Positions 42,241 through 53,991 of a stretch of 64,000 nucleotides of DNA are shown piece by piece; positions within the stretch are counted from its first letter, which is position 1; the number at the start of each line of letters is the position of its first letter. Position numbers and translations under genes: made by a program. Where the stretch lies: contig JAFEKR010000007.1 of NCBI GenBank assembly GCA_019022495.1, forward strand, positions 2,653,961 to 2,717,960, written 5' to 3'. This DNA is from Epichloe hybrida. Its lineage: Eukaryota > Ascomycota > Sordariomycetes > Hypocreales > Clavicipitaceae. A model generated the notes under the pieces. The model saw only the letters and a program-made list of their open reading frames with translations, made no database searches and was not told the origin of the DNA.

Positions 42241-45204
42241 TTATATCCCTATAATACTAAAGAGGTTTTTGTTATTTAGGGCTATAATTAGTAAGCAAGG
42301 ATTATATATTAAGATTATTATATTAAGATTATCCCTATGGTGGTGAAAATATATTGCTTACTAGTGGGTTCTAGCCTTTGTGATCCTGTAAAGGGGCTTA
42401 ATAACCTCTATTATTATGCCTTTTGGAAAGAGGTATGTAATTTACTTTAGTAACTTTATGATAATTAGCCTGTTTAGGGTTGTTTAGGATTAAACGTAAG
42501 CTTACGTAATGTCTCGTAGCTAAAGGTAAATTCCCTTCCGCTTTAATAATAGAGCGAGGGCTACGATAATCCGTTAGCTTAATTACTATATTGTTAGCGA
42601 TTGGGTTAAGATAGCCTCTTTTCCTCTATTATTATGCCCTTACACAACGAGGCGCGATTTCTTATATAGTGTTTTAGTGCCTTTACCTTTAATCTCTTAG
42701 ACTATATAAGAATTAAAGATCCAGTGGTCTCTATGCTTTGCTAGATTAAATATTATGAATCTAAACATATCACAAGCTTGTAATACGTTAATCTTAGCTT
42801 AATTAAATTATTTAAAGGGGTTCCCTAGGATTATAATCTTTCCCTCTTAGTGAAGTTAAAGGGCAAGGTTCTAGTTAGCCTCTTCTTTTACTATAAGGAA
42901 TACTATATTTAGCACTCCTCTAGCTATAATCTCCTTAATTAATACTTTCTCTTAGTCTTTATTAATAAATATAAGAGGCTCTATAGGTCTAATAAGCTCC
43001 TTAGAATTATAAACCTAGGCCCTAATTGCCTTTACTTTTGCTTCCTTAGGGCCACTAGCTTTATAGCTTCCTATAGGGGTAGCTTTAGCTACCTTAAGGC
43101 TTGCTATAGGTTCTTTAACTCTATAGCTTCCTATAGGATTACCTTTAGCCTTAATAGCCTTTATAGGCTTCTCTATACCCTTATTAATAAAGAATTAAAC
43201 TATAAGGTTTTTCCTTAGCCTCCCTTACTTTCTCTTAACTAGTATCTCTTTCTCTTTTTCCTTTACCTTACTACTCTCTATAGGTAGCTTATTCCCCTAG
43301 GCCCCCTTAGCCCTTTCTTATAATAGGACTATAGTGTTAAAGGGGGCTATAGTATAGGAAAGGGCTATATTATAGGTAAGGACCTCTAGGCCTAGGTTAT
43401 GCTCCCTAATATCCTAAAGGCTTTGCTTATTAGCCCCTATATACTATAGGTCCTTATAGTATAGCTTTACTACTATAAAGCAAAACTTAGCTAGGCCACA
43501 GGGCATCTTAACTATATAGGTCTCCCTATTAGTGGCTAATAGCTTATAAGGGCTATGCTATCTGCCTTTTTCTCTCCATATACATACATTAGTCTGCAGT
43601 GGTAGCTAATGTATTAGCAATGTGTTAAGGCTATTCTAGGCGCTAAGGGCCTTATAGACCTACCTCTTAGCTAGGTAATAGCAAACTTTATTAGTTACCT
43701 TCTAAATTACTTTAGCTTATTAAATAATAGAGACACTTAGTAGTAACTTATCTATTATCTATAGGTAAGCTCCAAAGACTAGTAAAGTTAGCATAAGGCT
43801 ATTAGGGCTTGCTAAGTTATTAATAGCTTTAATAGCTATCTAGAGTCACTGCTTAGGAGTAATTTCCTTGCTAATTAAGTCTATAATAATATTATAAGCC
43901 TAGCGAAGAGGTCTATAATATCTCTTAACCTTTCTAATGCTATTATAGGCTTTAATAGGTATCTTATTAATATTAATTAATATTAAGCGAGCATAATGCC
44001 TAAATTTAGCTAAGGTAAAGTTATTACTAGCATTATAAATAATCTAGTCTAGAGGGCCTAGATATGTATTAATCTAGCACTCTCTAATTACATCCTAGAT
44101 ATCACAAGCTTTCTGCTTCTTAGGGTTAAGGAATTAGGCCGCTTAAAATAAGGTTACTAAATTAATAACATAAAGGACTAGCTAGCCATTAATCTGCATA
44201 ATATTAATAATAATCTTATAGTTAAAGTTATAGTTATCTTTAAGGGAGAATTTAAACTAGCTAGAGGCTTTTCCATTTATCTAATAATAGTAATAGACTT
44301 TAGTGAGCTTCTTAATTACATATTATTTAATATTATAACTAGCTTATTAAAGGATCTTTATAAGCCATTAAATTAAGGGATAACTAAACCTTTAGTGGAG
44401 TTAATAAATCTCTCCTTCTAATAGGTAAAAAGCGGCAGTTTCTCTTGCCTCTAGAAGCCACTAAGGGTAGCCCTATCTACGCATAATAGGTATAGTCTTA
44501 TTGTTTTAAATTAACACATTAGCGAGGTTATTAATCTTAACCTTTATTTTATCTATATTAGTAAGAGAAAAGAGGAAGGGTATAGTAATATTAAGAACAT
44601 AAAAGTTAATTTAGCTAAGCTTTATAGGCATATAGATAACGCCGCGTGTTATTACTAATCTAGCACTAAAGCAAATAACTTCCGGGTTATAGGGTTTAAT
44701 TGTTAATAATGGCATTAATCTTAGCAGGGCTTTGGCTTATACTAGACTAGTAGTTAATTAGCCTAAGGCTCCTGTATCTAGTATAATTCCTCTAAAGATC
44801 TCTTTAGAATAGTGTCCTTTAGAGATATAACAGATTAAATTATCTTTATTAGAAGCCTCTTTAAGGTATAGCTCTTGCTTAAGTAAGGTGTGTTAAAAAG
44901 CTTAATTCTTAAGTGTTATAAGGATATTAACGTTGTCTATTATTTATAATCCTGCGTAGAAGAATTATATAATGCTAAGTTATGCCTTTAATAATGGCTT
45001 CTTCTTAATATTATTATTATTATTCTCTTAGTCCTAAGTAAAGGCCTTAAGCTATGTTTCCTAGTTTTCTCTTTTCTCTTTATTATTACTATTATTTCCT
45101 TTAAATAAAGTAAGGAATACCTAAAACTTCTTCTCTATAGGAGGTAAATAATAGTTCTTACTAGCCTACTACCTCTCTTTCTCTTTCTAATATTTAGCAT
45201 TAGT

Positions 45205-45246
45205 GTAGTTTAATAACTAGTAGCTACTCTTACTATAGACAAAGCA
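45205..45246 (-). pseudogene. Copia gag zinc-knuckle remnant
   Basis: The minus strand reads C-F-V-Y-S-K-S-S-Y-stop-L-L-N-Y, a CX2CX4HX4C spacing in which second Cys, His and last Cys are all Tyr, each explained by one transition. Confidence 0.7.
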
Positions 45247-46705
45247 TTGCTTAGGTTATTTAGAGTTACTATAATAACCTCCTTTTCCTTAGTCTCTTTA
45301 ATTCTATTAGCTATATTAGTAGTCTATAAACATTACCTCTAATAGGTCTTTATCTTAATGCTAGTAGTATTGGTTACTTCTTATACTACTCTTTATAATT
45401 ATAATTAATTTACAGAGGTTACTAGCAAGGTTCTTAAAGCCTAGCATGTGCATGTACTCCACTACCTAACATTTAGGGATGCTAGAGACTGCGTTTAAGG
45501 TCTGCTTATAGAGCTTTATATTTACTATATTAGAGGGGTATAGCCCTCTATAAACTCTCTTTAAGGTAGTTAATAGAATCTTAAGGCACTTAAGCTTGCT
45601 CTTATTAGGGTTCTAAGTAATAATATTTTTAAGGGTTATATTGCTTTACTTGTGGCAATAGAACTATTAATTACTTTCCGTTTTAAATCATTAACGGATG
45701 TTTATAATTATTTCTTTATAAGAGAGGTTCTTACTAGTAAGGTAATTAAGAAAGTGCTATTTAGTATCTCCTATTAATATAATAGGGAATGCTTTACTAA
45801 AATATAACTTAGGGAGGTTAATCTAGTTACACTTACTCTTAAAGAGCGTAAGTTTTGGCGAGAGGAAGTCATATAGCTTCTTACTATAGCAGTTGCTATC
45901 CTTATATATCTTCGTGAGCTTAGAGATCTTCTTTATAATCTATTTATCAGAAGGAAGGTATTAGGGAGGGAAATTAAACTATTAAGGGTTAAGCTCTTAA
46001 TATAACTAAGATTATTATAGGGGTTCTTATAGAGAATATAGTGATTATTCCCTTTAGGAGCTAGGAACATTAGGCAAGGTCTTTGCGGCAGTGGCCTATA
46101 GAGATTATATTTAAGGCGGTTTAGAGGATCTTAACCTTTCTTCTAGCTAATAAGGCATTAAGGTTTAATAAAGCACTTCTTTAAGCAATGCTAGGATTAG
46201 ATATCCTAGGCCTTATTTAACAAGAACGCTATAATCTTATAAAGAGTTACATAGCTCTCTTATAATATCCTTATTTACTCTTTTAAAGGTGTCCTTAGAC
46301 TAGCCTTTAAAGTTCTCTTAGAATAATTCCTAGAGGTTATTATCTCTCTAGCCCTAACGCTCACTAAGGTTAATAAACCCTATAATATAATTATTAAGCT
46401 TAGGCTATGTAGTAGTCTTAGGATCTAGATTATTAGATTCTTTCTAATCTCTTATAAGCTTACTAGTAAGTGGTTATAGATATAGCAGGAGTTTATTCTC
46501 TTAAGGTCTTTTAAGGATAGTTATCTTTAAAGATACTTATAGGGGTTTAGAGAAAAGAGACGTGTTTTAGGGAGTGCCCCTTATTATTCTTTTGCCCTCT
46601 AGTTCTATCCCTCTAGTAATGTTAGTCTTAAATTAATAAGGCTAATAAAAATAGGGTAGAAGTGCCATAATTAACACAATAAAGCCCAGAGCTCTGCTTG
46701 TGAAA

Positions 46706-46815
46706 TAAGTAGGATAAACAGGATAAACAAGATAAACAGGACAAAATAAACAGGATAAACGGAATAGGATAAACAGGATTAGTAGGATTAATAGGATTAA
46801 CAGGATAAATAGAGG
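46706..46815. repeat. AGGATAAAC-type 9-bp minisatellite in the copia 5' region
   Basis: About a dozen imperfect units of AGGATAAAC, with variants such as AGGATTAAC and AAGATAAAC, lie between the copia 5'-side LTR and its gag remnant. The longest minus-strand open frame here is only the translated repeat (NPINPTNPVYPIPF-like). Confidence 0.9.
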
Positions 46816-47318
46816 GAAATAACAAAAAACAATAGGAAAAAGTATAAAAGAGGGAAAAGCAGGCCGTAAAGATAGCGTAAAAACAGAAATAACTTAATAT
46901 TTAGAACACTAAGGCGTAAAAAGCCATAAAGAGAGAAGAGGGGTTGTAAAGAGAGTGTAAAAGGAGGTTATATAGGTTAGCTAGCTTAGCTAAGGATTGT
47001 TTTTAACGTCAGGTTTAAATAAAATGCCTTATAGCAATAGATTCGGTTATTTAGTTAGTTTTCTCGTGATGGACAATAAGATCAATAATTAACTAAATAT
47101 CCCAAAGGCCTAAGAGTTAATAGATCGATCTCTTAGAAGTCTAATAAGCCTGTCGCTAGGATTCTAGTCTGTCTTCCTTTAGCACACTCTGTAATTATGC
47201 CTCTTTACTGCAATGACTGTTAATTTGGCATAATAAGGGGTAGTGGCTATGGCGTCTGTAGAAATGTCTCTTCTTATAATACCTAACTTATCTGTGGTTG
47301 TAGTTAACCACTAATTAG

Positions 47319-47608
47319 TGTTAGTTCCACTAAGGAACGTTTGCACTAGTGTAATAAGGTTAAATTTAATAAAGTTAATAATAATAGCTAATTAACTAAG
47401 AGAGAGAAGAAGAGGGAGAAGGAGAGGAATCTAGCTAGAAGAGAAGGTAGGCAAAAAGGGGGAAAAGTAGGGCTATAGTGCGGTGCCACTGCTGACAGAG
47501 CGGGGTAGCTCACGATGCGTCTAATCGCATCGCGTGCATCCCTTCGGTGGCTCCACTCTTTGGCCACGGTCGGACTATCTATCGTCCGAAGGTCCGAAGG
47601 AAGCCACA
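47319..47608 (-). repeat. Right LTR of the nested copia (290 bp)
   Basis: Pairs with 40779-41068. Here the left part is mutated (TA for CA/TG/CG) and the right part keeps intact CG-containing sequence such as ATCGTCCGAAGGTCCGAAGG. Confidence 0.95.
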
Positions 47609-47613
47609 ATTAG
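47609..47613. repeat. Target site duplication ATTAG, right copy (copia)
   Basis: Matches 40774-40778. The gypsy sequence resumes after it. Confidence 0.85.
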
Positions 47614-48268
47614 AGAATACTTAGGGAATAAGCCCTTATTAAGGACTCTATTAGGAGAATAAGTAAACTAAAGGGAAAATTAATTTAGAGAATAGTAAGG
47701 ATAGATAACCATAGGTTTTTAACCTAGGTAACTAAACAATAAAGGATAATATTAATATTAGGATAGATAAACCTAGAATAATATTAACTACTATAGTTCT
47801 CTAGAGGCCCTAGGAAATTATTAATACCTATAGATTAACCTTTAAGTTAGGACTAAAGATAGAAATTAAACATATTACCTCTTACTTTATTAGTTTTACT
47901 CCTATAAAACCTATATTACTTACCTAGTAAATTACTTAGAGTTAGATTAAGTAATAATAAGCTTTATAGCATTTAAAATAAATATTAAGCCTAAAAGAAT
48001 AGAAGTAAAGAGTAACTCTAGATAAAGAAAACCTAGGATTACTATAGAATATAGGGATCCTAAGAGAAGAAGATAATAAAGGAATAATAATAAAGAAGGA
48101 AAGAGAATAAATAAAATATAATAATTCTAATTCTAATAAGGAACTAGAAGAAGAATAGGAAGAGAATAAAATAAATAATCTTAACTTACTAAAGATCTTA
48201 GTATACCTATCTAGTGTGAAAAATTAGGAAGAACTAGAAATAGACACGCTTAGACACACGGATAAATA

Positions 48269-48707
48269 AATTTATATAGGAAATCCAAAAATTAAGGGTA
48301 CCCCCTAGGAAAGTTAAAATCCCTATATAAATAGGTAGATTGCTAACTTAACTATAGAAACTAGTCCTAGGATGCTCTATGCTATAGACTTAGAATTCTA
48401 GTAATTATAATATTTAGAACTAGATAAACCTAGACATAAGACATTCCTAATTTATATAGTAAATCCGAAAATTAAGGGGGACCCCTTATAAAGTTAGAAT
48501 CCCTATATAAATAAGTAAATTAGTGACTATAACCTAAAAATCTAGGATAGTAATAAGTATTCCTTATACTTAGAGAAAATAAGCAATGTAAGTAAGAGTG
48601 AAAAGGCAAATATAAATAAGCTTAGATAGGCTAGAATCCTAATTTATATAGGAAATTAGGATCTTAAGGGGTACCCCTTAAGATTCTAAAATCTACATAT
48701 AAATTAA
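48269..48707 (+). repeat. Three spaced repeats in the gypsy pol region
   Basis: Related units of about 70 bp lie at 48269-48339, 48449-48529 and 48640-48707, about 180-190 bp apart. Each runs from a TTTATATAG-like start through a GGGG(T/G)ACCCC core to a TATAAAT-like end. They translate in one frame to variants of IYIGNPKIKGTP ... NPYIN, so they look like a repeated protein segment between protease and RT. The core of copy 3 is a perfect palindrome around GGTACC. Confidence 0.75.
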
Positions 48708-49059
48708 CCATTAACTAACTTAGACCTAGAAACCATTATTTTATGGTTTAAATAGTTACATATTACACTTAGAAACTATACTAGCACTATGTCCTAATAA
48801 ATAATAATTATAAGACTTTACTATACCTTTAAGGACTATTTTATTTTAAGGCTTAAGGATATTCACACTATAGATCTTTTATATCACTATATTCCCCTTA
48901 TCCCTAGAGCCTAACTAGGTAAAAGAAAGTAATTCCGCTATTCTAGAGTTTATTGCTAGTTCGTAAAATAAGTGTTCCTAGCTATAAAAAGGGCTAGAAT
49001 TATTACCTAAGGGGATTTAATATAGGTTACGCCTATAATATTTGCCTTAAAACCTAAAA

Positions 49060-51250
49060 AAAGAGTGTTCTAAGTAGTATATAATTATTGTAATATTAAT
49101 AGCAAGATAATAAAGTTAGGATATCTATATTATAATATAGAAGCTAATTTAGACTTGATTTACTGTGGATATTTAAAGATTATCTCCTAAACTAATGCCT
49201 TAAATAGGTTCTAGGCGATTAGAATCTACCCCCCTAATAGACTAAAGATAGCTTTTTCTAGTTCTAATAGCATGTATTTTTATAATAATATAGCCTAAGG
49301 ACTAATAGAATCCCCCTTAATATATATAAGGTTTAGGGATTTTACTTTTAGTTATCTTTTCTTCTAGGATAGGATAGAAAGCAAGTTAATATTAGGTTAT
49401 ATAAAGGATATTAAAACTTCCTTCTTAATTTATATTAATAACCACTATATAAGCTCTAAGACCTAGGAAATCACTTTAACTTCCTATAGAAGCGATATTT
49501 CCCTTATATTATGTAAGCACTAATTAGATTAAGCGGACATAAAACTACTTTATTTGTATTTAAGGTAGATTATATAGGCTACTTATTAAAAGATAGAAAG
49601 ATTAGACTAGCTTAGAAATACCATAAAAGATTTACTAATTTAGCTAAGTAGTTTACTAATTAGCCTTTAAAGATATAGAATAAGATCTTAGTACTTATTT
49701 ACCTTACACTATTTCTCTAAAAGTTTATTCCTAGTAAATTAGACTTAGTAGTTACTATTAAGAAGGTGTTTTTCTAGGAAATATTTAAGACTATAAAGAT
49801 AGGAAAATAGTTAGTTTAAAAGGAAGAGATTTTAAGGGAAAAACTAATATAAATAAATAAAGCTTAGTAAGCTTTACTTAAGATTTATAATAGTATTTAG
49901 GAGAATACTATATTTAGAGCCTAGCTAGGGGTGTAATTCTATTTAGTAATAGACACTTCTAATACTAGAATAGGTAAGGTTTTATTTTAGATAGAGAATA
50001 TAGAAGCTAGGATAATAGCAACGGATTCTAACTTTAATAAAGTTAGAATTATTATATAGCTTTCCTATAAACTTAGGGATACTAAGAAAAGATACTTAAT
50101 GCTAGAAAAGGAGATACTAGCTATAGTAATAGGGCTAAAAGAAACAAAATAGCTTGTAAATAAATCCCTATATGCCTTAAAAGTGTACACTAATTATAAA
50201 GGAATTATTAACTTAATAGCGAATTTATTAGAGGTTTATAGTAAAGTCACTCATTAGGTGGATATCCTGTAAGAATCAAATGTTAAATATATATACTAAT
50301 CTAATATAACTAAAATCATAGTTATTATAAATAGAATGTCTTAACTTCTAGATAACCTTTAATTAAAACCTCTAGAGGTAATAAGGAGAATAGGAGTGAA
50401 TATTATCCCTATAATAAAAGGTTATCCTATTTTTATCTTAATGAATATAGAAATGGTTATACTAGAGGGAGGGGAGTTAAACTAGGAGGTTTCTAATAGA
50501 ATCTTATTAGAACTATAAGACTAGTTTAAGTCTAAATAGTATAGGGAAATTCTAATAGCTATAGTCTATAGGCACTAAACTATACTAACTAAATAGCAAA
50601 AACTAATATAATATTAATCCCTAAAATTCCAAATCTTTAATTAAATATTATATTATATAAAGTAAGATAAATTACTTTTAGAGTGTGTTTTATCTAAGGA
50701 TATTCTAATAAAACTCTAATAAGCCTATAATACTACTAGACACTTTAAAGCTACTATTATAATATAAAAACTCTAAGGAAAATACTTCTAGCTAGATAAG
50801 ATAAAAGATATTAACTCTTATTACTAATCTTGCCTTATTTGCTAATAAATAAGTACACGCTTATCTAGAGCTAAACTAAAGATAGTTATAATTCTAAAAC
50901 TATAAGGGATAGTAGCTATAGATTATTTAGGTCTAATAACTCCTAGAGTAAAGAATAGAGATACCTATATTTTAATTATAGTTAATTATATATCTAGGTT
51001 TGCGCTAGGATAATCCTATAAGGAGGCTATAGGGGACTTAGTAGTTAAAACCTAGAGTAAATATTAGAGTTCTATCTTTAGCTAGCTATAGGGAATTTAC
51101 TATAATAATAGTTCCTATTTTAAGAACTTGAATTTTACTATAATAGCTAAGAAACATAGGATATATATTTTATTTAGGCCTATGTTATATCCTTTATCTA
51201 TAGGGCTAGCAAAGCGTAATATTAAATTAGTAAAGTAATAGCTAATAAAA
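49060..51250 (+). pseudogene. Gypsy RT-RNase H-integrase remnants
   Basis: The plus-strand frame gives RT-like text (FSSSNSMYFYNNIAQGLIES and GYIKDIK near 49395-49412), RNase H (VIDTSNTRIGKVLF, LEKEILAIVIGLKETK, then a LIANLLEVYSKVTH segment) and integrase (SCLIC, VAIDYLGLITPRVKNRDTYI, LAKRNIKLVK). Many stop codons interrupt it, nearly all at expected Gln or Trp positions. The RT-RH-INT order identifies Ty3/gypsy. Confidence 0.8.
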
Positions 51251-51914
51251 TAAGCTGTGAAATAAAATAAAACTTTATTAGAGTATTAGGACTAAACTAT
51301 ACTAAATATTATAGTTATCTTAAACAATTAGTATATATCTAGCGTAGGAATAACTCTAGTAATATTTATATTAGGTTTTAAACTATTTTCTAAGCACTAG
51401 GGAATAGATAAAGAAGTATTACTAGGCAAAAAGGAGAATAAAGATCTAACTCTAATTAGAGAGACTAATTTATAAAACATAAATACTAGAGAAAAATAAA
51501 GGGAATTAGTTTAGACCTAGAAAGTAAATAATTATAAAGACCTAACTAAGCCCCTAAGGAGTTTTAAAGTAAGTAATATAGTATAGGAGAAAATAAATAA
51601 AGAATATAAGCTAAAAGGCAAATTCTATAAGTCCTAGGGGAGACTTTTAAGAGTAGTAAAGAAGTTATTATTAGTTATATACTAAGTAAAACCACTTAGT
51701 AAAGGGGTTTAATAGAAAATCTATATTAATAATCTAAAGATTTATATCCTATAATAGGAAAGACTCTAACCACTAAGATTAAATACCTAGGATAAGGCAA
51801 AATAGGATCTAGAGATAAATTAAAATAAGGACTTAAAGCTTAGGTAAGAAGGAGATAGTAATCCTTAGTATTCTTAGTGTTAAGGTTAACACTATTATTT
51901 AAAAATAGCTAGCC

Positions 51915-52031
51915 TATTAAGGTAAAGAATGTATTAGGTAATGGATAATTATAGTTATATAGGGCTACACTAGCTAGAGAACTTAAAGAATACAAGTATT
52001 ATTTACCCTAACAACTTTTGGTTAGCTTTCA
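51915..52031 (+). repeat. 3' LTR of the gypsy element (117 bp)
   Basis: Pairs with 36463-36579. The left half is mutated (start TA instead of TG); the right half is intact and ends CTTTCA. Confidence 0.93.
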
Positions 52032-52035
52032 GACT
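52032..52035. repeat. Target site duplication GACT, right copy (gypsy)
   Basis: Matches 36459-36462, directly after the CA end of the 3' LTR. Confidence 0.75.
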
Positions 52036-52675
52036 TCCCGTGCCCAGTAAGAGGGGTTTGCTACTCCCTGTCTTATGGGTGTATGTATTGTGTATTATTC
52101 ATGCACCTTGGCACCTTGGCACCTTGGCCGCTTGTTGGCCTGTGGACTTGGGAAATGAAATGAACCAATGCACCAGCACCAGCACCAGCAACAGCTTACC
52201 TGGGTCTCTTGCCAGGTCTTGAGCACAACCGCATCCGCATCCACGCACTTGCAGGCAGCTCGGCTGATTGTTTATTATGTGCATAGATAATGGCTCGGTG
52301 CTCGGATCATCACTGTGCAACTTCGTTCTCAAGTTCAGTAACGTTACCCCGGTCGTCACCGCCAAAAATAAACCCAGTGCTGTCGTTCATTCGGATCCCT
52401 GTCGAGGCTAGGCTAGGGACTCCTGGCCGGCTGCACTCCCCTTCCCCCCGAGCACAGGGGGGGGAAGGGACAGCGACCGAAACCAGAAGAGAACGAATCG
52501 TGTTGGCTCTCTATCCTTCTTCTGTGCTTCTTGACGATGGGAGCACGTCACACGAGGGGCGTGTGTTCCCAACGCAGCCTTATTTCCGCCTTGCTTTGGT
52601 ACGTACATGCATACATTACTGTCAGGTAGGGGTGTAAATAGATGATAAAAAGCGTTCGATTTGGTCAATTAGAGG
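52036..52675. other. Normal-GC island between two retroelement blocks
   Basis: About 640 bp of ordinary composition, including a CACCTTGG triplicate near 52099-52128, a CACCAG triplicate near 52171-52189 and a G run near 52460. CA and TG are frequent, so RIP has not spread here. Short frames occur on both strands and none is recognisable. This is the original right flank of the gypsy insertion site. Confidence 0.6.
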
Positions 52676-52849
52676 TGCAGACAGCACCTAACTTTTATAC
52701 CTAAAAGGTACATAGTGCGCTATAGTAATAACTAGTTTATAGAGGTACTTCTAATATATTATATTTACTAATATCTAACCTTACGTTTTATCCCTATTAA
52801 TATATGCTACCCTTATATAACCTATGCTTTAAGGGAGCTCTCCCTAACA
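52676..52849 (-). repeat. Probable 3' LTR of the minus-strand copia (174 bp)
   Basis: The CCCTAACA end at 52849 (TGTTAGGG on the minus strand) adjoins a polypurine-type GGGGGG run. The other end, near GTGCAGACAGCACC, borders normal-GC DNA. The partner LTR is not in the window, so the limits are inferred. Confidence 0.5.
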
Positions 52850-53991
52850 TACCCCCCTTAGCTAAGATATTTATTAAAGCTATTAGCTAAGATATTTATT
52901 AAAGCTAAAGATTATAAGTATAGGAAAAGATTATAATAATTTTCTAGTGTTATAATTAAGTAGGAATTTCCTATAAGCTAATCTAGTAATAGAATTCCTT
53001 ATATATTTACCTTAATAAAGGCTTTATAAAGCTATTAGTAAGTATCTTAGAGGTCTTTAACTAATTTACTTTAATATTACCTAGGGTATATTACTCTTAA
53101 ATCTATATTTAATTTATATTAAGATACTTTAGACTAGTTTAAAGCCTTCTTTCCTTATATTCTATAATATAAATTATTTACTTATTATTACACTAGATAA
53201 TTAATAGAGAAGGAACTTATATACTAATATTATAAAGTAGTTTACTTAGAGATATACGCTCTTTTACTCTATAATTTAATATAAAGAGCTTTACTTCTAT
53301 ACTTAAGGTTATTATATAATACTACCTCCTAGACTTCTAATTAATTATAGCTTTATATATAATAAAGACATAGCCTTATATTAATTTCTAAGTATTAGGG
53401 TTATTACTAAGAGAGGCATTAGTACTAGAGAAAAGCGTGTTAAAGCTATTCACTCCTAAGTATTAGATATATAACTTCCTTATATTCTAAGCGTATATTA
53501 GAGTAGCCTTTATAAGCTTAATATACTTTATTAAAGGGTTTATTATAAAGGAAGCTAGCTTTAAAGCTATAAAGGCTACATTAGGTTTTCTAATAATATA
53601 AAGATAAACTAAAGAGCTAATAATTACTCTATAGTAATTAATCTCTTTATTAGTGGCCTAATTATTATTTAGAACTATTATAGCTATTATTAGAGGTAAT
53701 ATAATTAAGCTCTTTAAATCGTTATTAATAATATTAGAAATAAACTTCTAGGCTATCTTTTAAATATATAATTCCTATAATAACTATATCTCTTTAGTAT
53801 TATAATTCCTAATGATTTTAATGCCTAGGAACCACTTTAAATTGCCTTAGTCTTTAATATTTAGATGTTTATTAACTACTTATATAGCTCTTTAAATTCT
53901 GCTTTAAATCTATTTAGAAATAGCATTATAATATTATTTACGTAGAAAAACAAGATAAATCTGCCTTTTATAAAGATATATAGGTCTTCCT
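52676..53991 (-). mobile_element. 3' part of a RIP-degenerated copia retrotransposon
   Basis: On the minus strand a putative 174-bp 3' LTR (52676-52849, TGTTAGGG start, TGCA-type end) is preceded by a purine run AAGGGGGGTA. Upstream, still on the minus strand, is a reverse transcriptase remnant reading FFYVNNIIMLF and AEFKELYK, where YVNN (53933-53944) stands in place of the catalytic YVDD. RT followed by RNase H-like text and the LTR fits copia. The element stops abruptly at about 53991, where another element begins; its 5' half is not seen in the window. Confidence 0.7.

Larger units (their letters stand above)
40779..47608 (-). mobile_element. RIP-degenerated Ty1/copia retrotransposon nested in the gypsy element
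   Basis: 6830 bp with 290-bp LTRs (40779-41068 and 47319-47608) and a 5-bp ATTAG target duplication. Orientation is minus: a polypurine tract (41073-41090 on the minus strand) precedes the left LTR, and all coding remnants read leftward. These are a gag CCHC knuckle (45205-45246), reverse transcriptase with its TDD-type site near 42232-42240 followed by a Lys/Glu-rich stretch, and an RNase H end (about 41290-41590; EKRLIINIIAL, then NAITKAS and NELTIYVKG). Such an RNase H end downstream of RT with no integrase after it is the copia order. Nonsense codons interrupt every domain. Confidence 0.9.
36463..52031 (+). mobile_element. RIP-degenerated Ty3/gypsy retrotransposon, host of a nested copia
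   Basis: It is bounded by 117-bp LTRs (36463-36579 and 51915-52031; TG...CA ends) and a 4-bp GACT target duplication (36459-36462, 52032-52035). Without the nested element it is about 8.7 kb. Plus-strand decayed coding order is gag with a CCHC knuckle (39153-39194), protease region, then after the insertion reverse transcriptase (about 49060-49420), RNase H (about 49940-50270, reading VIDTSNTRIGKVLF) and integrase (about 50730-51250, with a CLIC zinc-site remnant). The RT-RH-INT order is that of gypsy. Stops are very frequent, and CA and TG dinucleotides are almost absent while TA is in great excess, as after heavy RIP. It cannot encode functional proteins. Confidence 0.9.

Noticed and set aside
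46628..46825. 65-codon minus-strand frame
   Set aside because: It is only the translated AGGATAAAC minisatellite.
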